Position numbers and translations under genes: made by a program | Assembly (NCBI RefSeq): GCF_963678635.1 | Contig: NC_087069.1 | Span: 3,796,166 to 3,860,165, forward strand | Direction: 5' to 3' | Origin: Symsagittifera roscoffensis | Taxonomy: Eukaryota > Xenacoelomorpha > Acoela > Convolutidae | Length of the DNA: 64,000 nt | The notes under the pieces: model-generated | Databases searched by the model: none | Told to the model about the DNA's origin: nothing | Seen by the model: only the letters and a program-made list of their open reading frames with translations | Shown: in pieces, positions 10,397 to 22,700 of the stretch | Layout of the letters: every line of letters starts with the position of its first letter | How positions within the stretch are numbered: the first letter of the stretch is position 1

Positions 10397-10444
10397 AGTG
10401 AAAGCCAGATTCTAAAGGTCAGCCTTTAGAATGTGGCTTTCACT
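10397..10444. repeat. Near-perfect 48-bp hairpin beside a poly-A run
   Basis: AGTGAAAGCC-x-ATTCTAAAGG, loop TCAG, CCTTTAGAAT-x-GGCTTTCACT. The arms pair over 21-22 bp with one mismatch. A 17-nt A run precedes it (about 10377-10393). It could be a transposon end, a small RNA precursor or a chance foldback. Confidence 0.7.
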
Positions 10445-10449
10445 TTTTG

Positions 10450-11390
10450 AAACTATTGATTTAGTGTCAAAAGCTGATATATTTTTTATATCTTCCAAAT
10501 TAATAGTTTTTTTTTAATCAAAATTTTTTTTTTGCAAGTTTGTGGACCTCTAACGAATTTTTTTTTGAAGTTTTGGCTCCCTAAACGTTCAAACGATGGA
10601 GCATTGCTATAATGTTGACAACATATCAAAAATTCATTAAATTATTGCCCGTAGTTTTTGAATTATGATTTTTCAAAATTTGCCAAAAAAATTGACAAAT
10701 TTCGAAAAGTCTTATTTTTGCTCCAAATTAGAGAACCTCTTACTTTTTTTCTGATTTATCAATTTTGTTGAAATTTTGTCAAAGTAGAGAACCAAATATG
10801 TATAAGTGTTGATATCAAAATCTTAAGGATATCTGAAATAGTCTTTGAGTTAGAGGTCCTCAAAATTTGCAAAAAAAAGTCACTAAAAATTGTAAACTGA
10901 TTTTGTTGCAAGTTTGAGGACCTCTAATTTTTTTTTGTAATTTTTGAGTCGTGCTGAAATTTTTTCACCGTTCAACGTCAGTGATGATCAGCGTTTGAAA
11001 TGAAAATCATTAAGATATCATTTTTTTTCAACGAGTTGAAGGTCCTCAAAAATTGCCAAAAAAACTACCTTTTTGATTTTTAGCAATTTTTGAAAAAGAA
11101 TTTTGGCTTAACTAATGCGACTCAGTTTTTTCCTTATAACCAGGTGTTGTACTACAGTGTGAAAAAATGCACACAAATTATTGTGTCATTTAAACGAGCA
11201 CTCAATGAGTTATTAAGCTTCAAAGAAGCTAAAAGTTTCGAAAAAGTCGATTTTGGTGCAAGTTTGAGGACCTCTATTTTTTTTTAAGGTTTTTGGTTTT
11301 CTTTGAAACTTTGTCACACTCTTGACCCGGCTATGGTTAACATTTATATAAAAATTGTTATGATATCTTTAATACTTTTGGAGTTAGAAG
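10450..11390. repeat. Low-complexity repeats with a recurring phrase
   Basis: The phrase TGCAAGTTTG(a/t)GGACCTCTA recurs near 10535, 10910 and 11260. GTTAGAGGTCCTCAAAA or its variants recur near 10850, 11035 and 11385. This marks about 360-bp degenerate monomers related to the satellite that follows. No gene was seen. Confidence 0.5.
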
Positions 11391-12336
11391 TCCTCAAAAA
11401 ATGCCAAAAAATCGACTTTTGACCAATTTTTGTAAGCAATTTTTTAGTTCATTATTGGTATTCAGTTTTTGCCCTTAAACGTCAACGTTGTCCAACAGTT
11501 GGACGACATGGAAACCAAATTTAGTGTTGTTTGAAGCAAAAGTCGATGAGTTATGCTGCTTCAAACGTATAAAAAATGCGATTTTCAAAAATCGCAATAT
11601 TTTTGAAAAACAAAAAAAACCTAGCGATACTCCGCGGAACGTACCGAAACACCTTTAGATAACTAGAATACAACTTAGGCTATGCAGCGGTAAAGACTAG
11701 AGCTATTTTGGATAATTTTTCGCTAAGTTATTCAATTTTCGATTTTTGCCTAATTTTTCGGCACGGTGAACAGTAGGCCTAATGCCCTCAGAAAATTTCA
11801 ATCTAATTCAAAGTGTGAGTTATGGGGAAAGTGAAATGTACATGATATATATACCCTAGAGCTCGACCGGAAAGAAAACGCAAGTGAAATTTAAAAATTT
11901 CAATTTTTGAGGGCCAATTTTGATAATCAGAAAATCACTAAAATCAATTTTTTGACTTGAAGACGTATAGATGACAAGACTTCATAAGAAGTGCGAGACT
12001 TGTTCTAAGCGTTAAAAGAAATTTCATGTAAAAATTTTTGTTTCATTCAGATATTAGGTAAGGAAAGTACCATTTTTTGAAAAAACGCTGTTCTTGACCC
12101 AAAATGGGCTGATAACTTTTTTGTGGTATAGATTTTGGCTAGAAAATTTATTTCAAGTAATAGTCAATAGCATTAGCGGGGCAAAATGAAAAAAAACTAG
12201 AAGGTTTTTTTTTCTAAAAATTGAAAAAATTTAAAAAAAAACTGGAGTAAAAATTGACCAATTTTGAGGCGAATGTACAAGCATTTGAAAAAGTTAAACT
12301 TTTTTTTCGGCGTGAAAACGAAATTTCTATGAAAAG
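11391..12336 (+). repeat. 946-bp tandem repeat, copy 1
   Basis: Runs from TCCTCAAAAAATGCC to TTTCTATGAAAAG and is followed directly by copy 2 with only scattered differences. Confidence 0.9.
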
Positions 12337-13282
12337 TCCTCAAAAAATGCCAAAAAATCGACTTTTGACCAATTTTTGTAAGCAATTTTTTAGTTCATTA
12401 TTGGTATTCAGTTTTTGCCCTTAAACGTCAACGTTGTCCAACAGTTGGACGACATGGAAACCAAATTTAGTGTTGTTTGAAGCAAAAGTCGATGAGTTAT
12501 GCTGCTTCAAACGTATAAAAAATGCGATTTTCAAAAATCGCAATATTTTTGAAAAACAAAAAAAACCTAGCGATACTCCGCGGAACGTACCGAAACACCT
12601 TTAGATAACTAGAATACAACTTAGGCTATGCAGCGGTAAAGACTAGAGCTATTTTGGATAATTTTTCGCTAAGTTATTCAATTTTCGATTTTTGCCTAAT
12701 TTTTCGGCACGGTGAACAGTAGGCCTAATGCCCTCAGAAAATTTCAATCTAATTCAAAGTGTGAGTTATGGGGAAAGTGAAATGTACATGATATATATAC
12801 CCTAGAGCTCGACCGGAAAGAAAACGCAAGTGAAATTTAAAAATTTCAATTTTTGAGGGCCAATTTTGATCATCAGAAAATCACTAAAATCAATTTTTTG
12901 ACTTGAAGACGTATAGATGACAAGACTTCATAAGAAGTGCGAGACTTGTTCTAAGCGTTAAAAGAAATTTCATGTAAAAATTTTTGTTTCATTCAGATAT
13001 TAGGTAAGGAAAGTACCATTTTTTGAAAAAAACGCTGTTCTTGACCCAAAATGGGCTGATAACTTTTTTGTGGTATAGATTTTGGCTAGAAAATTTATTT
13101 CAAGTAATAGTCAATAGCATTAGCAGGGCAAAATGAAAAAAAACTAGAAGGTTTTTTTTTCTAAAAATTGAAAAAATTTTAAAAAAACTGGAGTAAAAAT
13201 TGACCAATTTTGAGGCGAATGTACAAGCATTTGAAAAAGTTAAACTTTTTTTTCGGCGTGAAAACGAAATTTCTATGAAAAG
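12337..13282 (+). repeat. 946-bp tandem repeat, copy 2
   Basis: Nearly identical to the preceding unit. Its right part (from 12451) also begins the first 5.03-kb unit. A third, 5'-truncated copy occupies about 17490-18314. Confidence 0.9.
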
Positions 13283-13339
13283 TTTATGTTGAATCATAAT
13301 TGACCCTAGTTAAGAGTGAGCTTTTGAAAGAAAGTTTTA

Positions 13340-14975
13340 ATTTTCACAGTTTTCATTTTGGTTGTTGAGATATGGCTCCATGGAGGTGCACTTTTTTGAA
13401 AAAATGCAGTTTTCGGGAGTTTTTCCTTTATAACTTTATTTTCCATTCGCTGAATATCCCTAAGTTTTTCTTTAAAAAATTGCGCTTGTTATGTTACAAT
13501 TAGAAAAATTGACTTTAATGTCTAAAAAAGTCGGAAACTTTCCAAAACGTTCCTATTTCCAAAAAAAAATAACCCATTTTTTGGTCATTTTTTCACCCTC
13601 TGATAGTGACAAAAAATGATTTTTCGTTATGAAGATGATTTTTTTTCGATACGTTTTAGTGACTCAAATTAAGCCCTACTTGCGACCCATCTTTTGAAAA
13701 AAAGTTGAGGTCAAATTTCATTTTGGTTGTTGAGATCTGGCTCCATGGAGCTGCACTTTTTTGATAAAACGCAGTTTTTTAAGAGTTTTTCCGTTATAAC
13801 TTATTTTTCACTTGCTAAGTATCTTCAAATTTTTCTTAAAAAAACTGCGCTTGCTATGTTACAAATAGAAAAATTGACTTCAATGTCTGAAAAAGACCGA
13901 AACTATCCAAAAAGTGCCATTTTATTTAAAAAAATACTAAATTTTTGGTCATTTTTAACCCTCTGATAGTGAAAAAAAATGATTTTTCGATATGAAGAAT
14001 TTTTTTTTCGATGAATAATAGGATATCAACTTTGGCTCTACACGTGACGCATCTTTTACAGAATAATTGAGGTCAAAATTTGTTTTGGTTGTTGAGATCT
14101 GGCTCTATGGAGGTGCACTTTTTTGAAAAAAAGCTGCTTTTTAGGAGTTTTCCTCTAACCTTTTTTTCACTCGCTAAATATCCTTAAATTTTTTCTTCTA
14201 AAAACTGCGCTTGCTATGTTACAAATAGAAAAATGACTTCAAAGTCTGAAAATGACCGAAACTTTCCAAAAAATTCCGTTTTCTAAAAAAAATTAACCCA
14301 TTTTTTGGTCACTTTTTTAAACCTCTAATGAAAATAAATGATTTTTCGATATGAAGATTTTTTTCGATACGTTTTAGTGACTCAAATTAAGCCCTACTTG
14401 CGCGACCCATCTTTTAAAAAAAGTTGAGGTCAAATTTCATTTTGGTTGTTGAGATCTGGCTCCATGGAGCTGCACTTTTTTGATAAAACGCAGTTTTTTA
14501 AGAGTTTTTCCTTTATAACTTTTTTTTCACCTGCTAAATATCTTTGAATTTTTCTTTAAAAAACTGCGCTTGCTATGTTACAAACAGAAAAAATGAAATC
14601 TGTGTCTGAAAATGACCGAAATTTTCCAAAAAATTCCCTTTTCTAAAAAAAAATTAACCCATTTTTGGTCATTTTTTCAACCTCTGATAGTGAAAAATGA
14701 TTTTTCGATATGAAGAAAATTTTTTTTTTTTCGATGAATAATAGGATAACAACTTTAGCCATACACGTGACGCATCTTTTAGAAAATAGTTGAGGTCAAA
14801 ATTTGTTTTGGTTGTTGAGATCTGGCTCCATGGAGGTGCACTTTTTTGAAAAAACGCTGCTTTTTAGGAGTTTTCCTCTAACTTCTTTTGACTCGCTAAA
14901 TATCCCTAATTTTTTCTTTAAAAAATTGCACTTGCTATGTTACAATTAGAAAATATGGCTTCAATGTCTGAAAAT
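13340..14975 (+). repeat. About 360-bp monomers in alternating types (unit 1)
   Basis: The marker GGTTGTTGAGATCTGGCTCC occurs at about 13360 (variant), 13725, 14087, 14444 and 14810, spacing 357-366 bp. Monomers 2 and 4 share CAAATTTCATTTTGG and GCAGTTTTTTAAGAG. Monomers 3 and 5 share CAAAATTTGTTTTGG and CTGCTTTTTAGGAG. That gives a dimeric higher-order unit of about 720 bp. Confidence 0.85.
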
Positions 14976-14979
14976 GATC

Positions 14980-16300
14980 GAAGCTATACAAAACGCAAAA
15001 TTGAGCCAGAAAAATCAAGGAACTCCCCGAAACTCAACTTTTTTCCTTTGCTAAAAACCAATTTTCTCGCACAAAAACTAACCAAATTACAAATATGTAG
15101 GCTCATTGGAAACCTCTGCTTAGCTGCTAGGCAGTTAATTAAAAATATGAGACGAAATTTGTTGTCAATGTTTACTGTCAGGACAATTCGCAAACCTAAC
15201 AAACACTTGGAAATGTTTTTTGTCCATATTGGGAAGTGTTTTTCTTGTTTTGGACAATTTTTACGAAAAACCTCACAAGCCAACCTCTAGTATTGTGTTT
15301 TGGCGTCTATTTATTGAAACAAGCCATACAATTGAATCAAAAAATATCATAAAAGTGCTTTTTTCATGAATATTTTTTTCATGTACGTTTTTTCATGTCG
15401 AAAATAAAGCCCAATTAAGAAGTCATTTTTTTAATTTTCTGATAATAGCTAGTATAGGGTAGCAACTACAGTGTTATTTGAGTCCGTATGCAAAATTCAG
15501 CGAAAATAATTGAATATTCAGAGAAAAACACAAAGTTGAGCAAAAAAAAAGAAGGAACGCCCCAAACCCAACGTTTTTTCTTTGGCTCAAAATCAAATTT
15601 CTCAATGAAAAACTAACCAAATTACGATTATGTATACCTATTGGAAACCTCTGCTTATTCAATAGTAGTTAACTAAAACATTGAAAAGAAATTAATTGTC
15701 ACTGTTTACTGTCAAGACAATTCGTAAACCTAACAAACACTTAAAAAATGTTTTTTTTTTGTCCTTTTTGGGAAGTTTTTTTCTTGTTTTGGACAATTGT
15801 TACGCAAAAACCCCAAAAGACAACCCCTAGTTTTACTTTTTGGCTTCTATTTATTGAGTCAAGCCATACAATTGAATCAAAAACATCATTAAAGTGCTTT
15901 TTTCATGAAAAATCATTTTTTGTACGTTTTTTCATGTCGAAAATTAAGACAAATAAGAAGCCATTTTTTTTAAGTTTCCTGCTAATAGCGAGCATAGGGT
16001 AGACACTACAGCGTTATTTGAGTCCGTATGCAAAAACTAAGCGAAAATAATTGAATATTCAGAGAAAAACGCAAATTTGAGCCAAAAAAAATCAAGGAAC
16101 GCCCCAAATCCAACTTTTTTGCTCTGGCTCAAAATCAAATTTCTCAATGAATTTTTTTTCAAAATTAAATTCTATAGGCTCATTGGAAACTTCTATTCAA
16201 ACTCTTTATAGCCAATTTATAGCAAAAGAACGAAATCTTTGTTGATTTTCTAAACCTAGGCCGTTTCTTATTCCTACAAAAAAATTTCTGCTCAAAAATT
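14980..16300 (+). repeat. About 540-bp monomers (unit 1)
   Basis: Successive copies begin near 14985, 15520 and 16063. They share TTGAGCCA(g/a)AAAAATC, CTTTG(g)CTCAAAATCAA, GGCTCATTGGAAAC and AGCCATACAATTGAATCAAA. This is the same family as at 3.4-4.2 kb. Confidence 0.8.
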
Positions 16301-16889
16301 GACTTTCTGCGGGCGTTTTTGAAAAATGTCTCATTTGACCCGAAAAAAGGTGTTCAATTCAAGAAACGACTTCATTATTGTGTTCCTCGTCTAAAATTAA
16401 GTATAATAGAGCTTATAAACTAAGAAACTTCTTATGAACTTTTCTTGAGCTCAATCCGTTCAGTCCTGGTCGGGTTGTCAGAGTAACCACACTACCCATC
16501 TTTTGGAAAGGCTTAGAAAGTTAGCCCTAAAATTTTTTTTGTGTTTAGCTTGCTTCCTTTGCGCGAGAAAATCTCAGCGATACCTCAATTTTTTAAATCG
16601 GTTAAGTTTTCACTGAAATTTAGCTTTTTTAGTTTTGGGTTTGAGCGAAAAATCATAAATTTCACTTTTTAGCCCAAAAATCAAAAATTACTGTTAGGTT
16701 TGGGCTTTTTTTTAATATCGTTGGAAAGAAAATAAGCAGAGCTTGCCGGAAAAGATAAAAAATGCCCAAAACTAACTTTTAAGTATGTTTTCCAAGCCGA
16801 CAAAAAAGTCTCATAAATTGACATTTGCCCAAACCTAACTTTTTCTAGCCGTTTTTTTAAAGTGTCATACAATAGGGTGTCTTACTATT

Positions 16890-17489
16890 GCCTCAAATGC
16901 TCAAAACACTAATCACCGAAGTTCTAGCAGCTCGGAAACCCTCTGGGCCATTGCCATAAAAAGTGGTTGAGCGACCCTCATCAATTGACTTGGCTAGGCT
17001 TAGGGAAATAGCCCTATCAGATCTCGGTAACTGGCGGCAGTATTGGGCTCACGTTTTAGCATGTGGTAGAACTAGGCAAGGGTTGAGTAAGCTGGTAACC
17101 CCAGACCTCCTGGACCCCTATTTTAGTTTTTATGCTCTATGTAAAGAAACTCACCCCTAACTTCTGGAAGTTATTTTCTCAAACCCAGCTGGTGGTAGAG
17201 AGCTGAAACTTGAAGACACGGTAGGTATTAGCCAGATAAAACATGTGTCATACTTTGAATCTTTACCAACGATAGAATCGAAGCTATTTGCACTGGGAAA
17301 ATACCCCCATAGACCGAAATAGGTAATTTACGCAAAATTACGAACGAGGGCGTATCGTTATATGGCAGTTATGTTAATGAGGCCCAAGTCCCGAAAAAGG
17401 ACCCCTGGTGAACTAACCTATTCCGGTGTCACCTTCCGTTGTTATCAGCGAGTTCTCGGGAAAAGTGATATTGGACCTTTAACGTTGGA
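16890..17489 (+). repeat. GC-richer module, truncated copy
   Basis: Shares GACCGAAATAGGTAATTTAC, GCAAAATTACGAACGAGGGC and CCGGTGTCACCTTCCG with 21915-22515, and resembles 25930-26290 more distantly. Its 65-codon ORF is not supported by anything beyond its duplication. Confidence 0.7.
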
Positions 17490-18369
17490 CATGGAAACCA
17501 AATTTAGTGTTGTTTGAAGCAAAAGTCGAGTTATGCTGCTTCAAACGTATAAAAAATGCGGTTTTCAAAAATCGCAATATTTTTGAAAAACAAAAAAAAC
17601 CTAGCGATACTCCGCGGAACGTACCGAAACACCTTTAGATAACTAGAATACTTAGGCTATGCAGCGGTAAAGACTAGAGCTATTTTGGATAATTTTTCGC
17701 TAAGTTATTCAATTTTCGATTTTTGCCTAATTTTTCGGCACGGTGAACAGTAGGCCTAATGCCCTCAGAAAATTTCAATCTAATTCAAAGTGTGAGTTAT
17801 GGGGAAAGTGAAATGTACATGATATATATACCCTAGAGCTCGACCGGAAAGAAAACGCAAGTGAAATTTAAAAATTTCAATTTTTGAGGGCCAATTTTGA
17901 TCATCAGAAAATCACTAAAATCAATTTTTTGACTTGAAGACGTATAGATGACAAGACTTCATAACAAGTGCGAGACTTGTTCTAAGCGTTAAAAGAAATT
18001 TCATGTAAAAATTTTTGTTTCATTCAGATATTAGGTAAGGAAAGTACCATTTTTTGAAAAAACGCTGTTCTTGGCCCAAAATGGGCTGATAACTTTTTTG
18101 TGGTATAGATTTTGGCTAGAAAATTTATTTCAAATAATAGTCAATAGCATTAGCGGGGCAAAATGAAAAAAAAACTAGAAGGTTTTTTTTTCTAAAAATT
18201 GAAAAAATTTTAAAAAAACTGGAGTAAAAATTGACCAATTTTGAGGCGAATGTACAAGCATTTGAAAAAGTTAAACTTTTTTTTCGGCGTGAAAACGAAA
18301 TTTCTATGAAAAGTTTATGTTGAATCATAATTGACCCTAGTTAAGAGTGAGCTTTTGAAAAAAAGTTTT

Positions 18370-19990
18370 AATTTTCACAGTTTTCATTTTGGTTGTTGAG
18401 ATATGGCTCCATGGAGGTGCACTTTTTTGAAAAAATGCAGTTTTCGGGAGTTTTTCCTTTATAACTTTATTTTCCATTCGCTGAATATCCCTAAGTTTTT
18501 CTTTAAAAAATTGCGCTTGTTATGTTACAATTAGAAAAATTGACTTTAATGTCTAAAAAAGACGGAAACTTTCCAAAACGTTCCTATTTCCAAAAAAAAA
18601 TAACCCATTTTTTGGTCATTTTTTCACCCTCTGATAGTGACAAAAAATGATTTTTCGTTATGAAGATGATTTTTTTTCGATACGTTTTAGTGACTCAAAT
18701 TAAGCCCTACTTGCGATCCATCTTTTGAAAAAAAGTTGAGGTCAAATTTCATTTTGGTTGTTGAGATCTGGCTCCATGGAGCTGCACTTTTTTGATAAAA
18801 CGCAGTTTTTTAAGAGTTTTTCCGTTATAACTTATTTTTCACTTGCTAAGTATCTTCAAATTTTTCTTAAAAAAACTGCGCTTGCTATGTTACAAATAGA
18901 AAAATTGACGTCAATGTCTGAAAAAGACCGAAACTATCCAAAAAGTGCCATTTTATTTAAAAAAATACTAAATTTTTGGTCATTTTTAACCCTCTGATAG
19001 TGAAAAAAAATGATTTTTCGATATGAAGAATTTTTTTTTCGATGAATAATAGGATATCAACTTTGGCTCTACACGTGACGCATCTTTTACAGAATAATTG
19101 AGGTCAAAATTTGTTTTGGTTGTTGAGATCTGGCTCTATGGAGGTGCACTTTTTTGAAAAAAAGCTGCTTTTTAGGAGTTTTCCTCTAACCTTTTTTTCA
19201 CTCGCTAAATATCCTTAATTTTTTCTTCTAAAAACTGCGCTTGCTATGTTACAAATAGAAAAATGACTTCAAAGTCTGAAAATGACCGAAACTTTCCAAA
19301 AAATTCCGTTTTCTAAAAAAAATTAACCCATTTTTTGGTCACTTTTTTAAACCTCTAATGAAAATAAATGATTTTTCGATATGAAGATTTTTTTCGATAC
19401 GTTTTAGTGACTCAAATTAAGCCCTACTTGCGCGACCCATCTTTTAAAAAAAGTTGAGGTCAAATTTCATTTTGGTTGTTGAGATCTGGCTCCATGGAGC
19501 TGCACTTTTTTGATAAAACGCAGTTTTTTAAGAGTTTTTCCTTTATAACTTTTTTTTCACCTGCTAAATATCTTTGAATTTTTCTTTAAAAAACTGCGCT
19601 TGCTATGTTACAAACAGAAAAAATGAAATCTGTGTCTGAAAATGACCGAAATTTTCCAAAAAATTCCATTTTCTAAAAAAAAATTAACCCATTTTTGGTC
19701 ATTTTTTCAACCTCTGATAGTGAAAAATGATTTTTCGATATGAAGAAAATTTTTTTCGATGAATAATAGGATAACAACTTTAGCCATACACGTGACGCAT
19801 CTTTTAGAAAATAGTTGAGGTCAAAATTTGTTTTGGTTGTTGAGATCTGGTTCCATGGAGGTGCACTTTTTTGAAAAAACGCTGCTTTTTAGGAGTTTTC
19901 CTCTAACTTCTTTTGACTCGCTAAATATCCCTAATTTTTTCTTTAAAAAATTGCACTTGCTATGTTACAATTAGAAAATATGGCTTCAAT
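18370..19990 (+). repeat. About 360-bp monomers in alternating types (unit 2)
   Basis: The same five monomers as in the first 5-kb unit, in the same order and with the same alternation. Confidence 0.85.
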
Positions 19991-20004
19991 GTCTGAAAAT
20001 GATC

Positions 20005-21320
20005 GAAGCTATACAAAACGCAAAATTGAGCCAGAAAAATCAAGAAACTCCCCGAAACTCAACTTTTTTCCTTTGCTAAAAACCAAATTTCTCGCACAAA
20101 AACTAACCAAATTACAAATATGTAGGCTCATTGGAAACCTCTGCTTAGCTTCTAGGCAGTTAATTAAAAATATGAGACGAAATTTGTTGTCAATGTTTAC
20201 TGTCAGGACAATTCGCAAACCTAACAAACACTTGGAAATGTTTTTTGTCCATATTGGGAAGTGTTTTTCTTGTTTTGGACAATTTTTACGAAAAACCTCA
20301 CAAGACAACCTCTAGTATTGTGTTTTGGCGTCTATTTATTGAAACAAGCCATACAATTGAATCAAAAAATATCATAAAAGTGCTTTTTTCATGAATGTTT
20401 TTTTCATGTACGTTTTTTCATGTCGAAAATAAAGCCCAATTAAGAAGTCATTTTTTTAATTTTCTGATAATAGCTAGTATAGGGTAGCAACTACAGTGTT
20501 ATTTGAGTCCGTATGCAAAATTCAGCGAAAATAATTGAATATTCAGAGAAAAACACAAAGTTGAGCAAAAAAAAAGAAGGAACGCCCCAAACCCAACGTT
20601 TTTTCTTTGGCTCAAAATCAAATTTCTCAATGAAAAACTAACCAAATTACGATTATGTATACCTATTGGAAACCTCTGCTTATTCAATAGTAGTTAACTA
20701 AAACATTGAAAAGAAATTAATTGTCACTGTTTACTGTCAAGACAATTCGTAAACCTAACAAACACTTAAAAAATGTTTTTTTTTGTCCTTTTTGGGAAGT
20801 TTTTTTCTTGTTTTGGACAATTGTTACGCAAAAACCCCAAAAGACAACCCCTAGTTTTACTTTTTGGCTTCTATTTATTGAGTCAAGCCATACAATTGAA
20901 TCAAAAACATCATTAAAGTGCTTTTTTCATGAAAAATCATTTTTTGTACGTTTTTTCATGTCGAAAATTAAGACAAATAAGAAGCCATTTTTTTTAAGTT
21001 TCCTGCTAATAGCGAGCATAGGGTAGCAACTACAGCGTTATTTGAGTCCGTATGCAAAAACTAAGCGAAAATAATTGAATATTCAGAGAAAAACGCAAAT
21101 TTGAGCCAAAAAAAATCAAGGAACGCCCCAAATCCAACTTTTTTGCTCTGGCTCAAAATCAAATTTCTCAATGAATTTTTTTTCAAAATTAAATTCTATA
21201 GGCTCATTGGAAACTTCTATTCAAACTCTTTATAGCCAATTTATAGCAAAAGAACGAAATCTTTGTTGATTTTCTAAACCTAGGCCATTTCTTATTCCTA
21301 CAAAAAAATTTCAGCTCAAA
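20005..21320 (+). repeat. About 540-bp monomers (unit 2)
   Basis: Copy of the preceding array inside the second 5-kb unit. Confidence 0.8.
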
Positions 21321-21914
21321 AATTGACTTTCTGCGGGCGTTTTTGAAAAATGTCTCATTTGACCCGAAAAAAGGTGTTCAATTCAAGAAACGACTTCATT
21401 ATTGTGTTCCTCGTCTAAAATTAAGTATAATAGAGCTTATAAACTAAGAAACTTCTTATGAACTTTTCTTGTGCTCAATCCGTTCAGTCCTGGTCGGGTT
21501 GTCAGAGTAACCACACTACCCATCTTTTGGAAAGGCTTAGAAAGTTAGCCCTAAAATTTTTTTTGTGTTTAGCTTGCTTCTTTTGCGCGAGAAAATCTCA
21601 GCGATACCTCAATTTTTTAAATCGGTTAAGTTTTTCACTGAAATTTAGCTTTTTTAGTTTTGGGTTTGAGCGAAAAATCATAAATTTCACTTTTTAGCCC
21701 AAAAATCAAAAATTACTGTTAGGTTTGGGCTTTTTTTTAATATCGTTGGAAAGAAAATAAGCAGAGCTTGCCGGAAAAGATAAAAAATGCCCAAAACTAA
21801 CTTTTAAGTATGTTTTCCAAGCCGACAAAAAAGTCTCATAAATTGACATTTGCCCAAACCTAACTTTTTCTAGCCGTTTTTTTTAAAGTGTCATACAATA
21901 GGGTGTCTTACTAT

Positions 21915-22700
21915 TGCCTCAAATGCTCAAAACACTAATCACCGAAGTTCTAGCAGCTCGGAAACCCTCTGGGCCATTGCCATAAAAAGTGGTTGAGCGA
22001 CCCTCATCAATTGACTTGGCTAGGCTTAGGGAAATAGCCCTATCAGATCTCGGTAACTGGCGGCAGTATTGGGCTCACGTTTTAGCATGTGGTAGAACTA
22101 GGCAAGGGTTGAGTAAGCTGGTAACCCCAGACCTCCTGGACCCCTATTTTAGTTTTTATGCTCTATGTAAAGAAACTCACCCCTAACTTCTGGAAGTTAT
22201 TTTCTCAAACCCAGCTGGTGGTAGAGAGCTGAAACTTGAAGACACGGTAGGTAGTAGCCAGATAAAACATGTGTCATACTTTGAATCTTTACCAACGATA
22301 GAATCGAAGCTATTTGCACTGGGAAAATACCCCCATAGACCGAAATAGGTAATTTACGCAAAATTACGAACGAGGGCGTATCGTTATATGGCAGTTATGT
22401 TAATGAGGCCCAAGTCCCGAAAAAGGACCCCCGGTGAACTAACCTATTCCGGTGTCACCTTCCGTTGTTATCAGCGAGTTCTCGGGAAAAGTGATATTGG
22501 ACCTTTAACGTTGGATAGCCCGAGAAGTTCTGATCGGTTTTGGATGAAACTCTAAGCCTGTCCGAGGAAGCTTGATTCCTTGATGAACCCTGGGCGTTGT
22601 GATCCCATATTGCTTGGAAACCCTTGGAGTTAACCCTCAGAAATAACTACTGGAATTGGAGAGAGGAAATCCCGGGATCAGTGGCCGCTGCCGAAGAAGG
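21915..22700 (+). repeat. GC-richer module, full copy
   Basis: Continues beyond the duplication end with TGTCCGAG, TGGAAACCC and AATAACTACTGG(a)AATGGAGAG. These landmarks recur in the same order in the diverged copy at 25930-26290, so the module is an interspersed element of at least 700 bp. Its class is unknown. Confidence 0.65.

Larger units (their letters stand above)
12451..17489 (+). repeat. 5.03-kb tandem duplication, unit 1
   Basis: Matches 17490-22515 over its whole length with only occasional substitutions and short indels. It contains, in order, most of a 946-bp unit, five about 360-bp monomers, about 540-bp monomers and a GC-richer module truncated at the right junction. The few ORFs inside are duplicated with it and show no coding signal. 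Confidence 0.92.
17490..22515 (+). repeat. 5.03-kb tandem duplication, unit 2
   Basis: Second copy. The junction at 17489/17490 joins AACGTTGGA from the right end of unit 1 to CATGGAAACC from its left start. Both parental ends carry GTTGGA next to the breakpoint, suggesting a microhomology-assisted event. To its right the GC-richer module continues uninterrupted, which shows that unit 1 is the copy cut short. Confidence 0.92.

Noticed and set aside
16963-22186. 65-codon ORF present identically at 16963-17160 and 21989-22186
   Set aside because: Identity follows from the 5-kb duplication. There is no motif and the diverged third module copy does not keep the frame.
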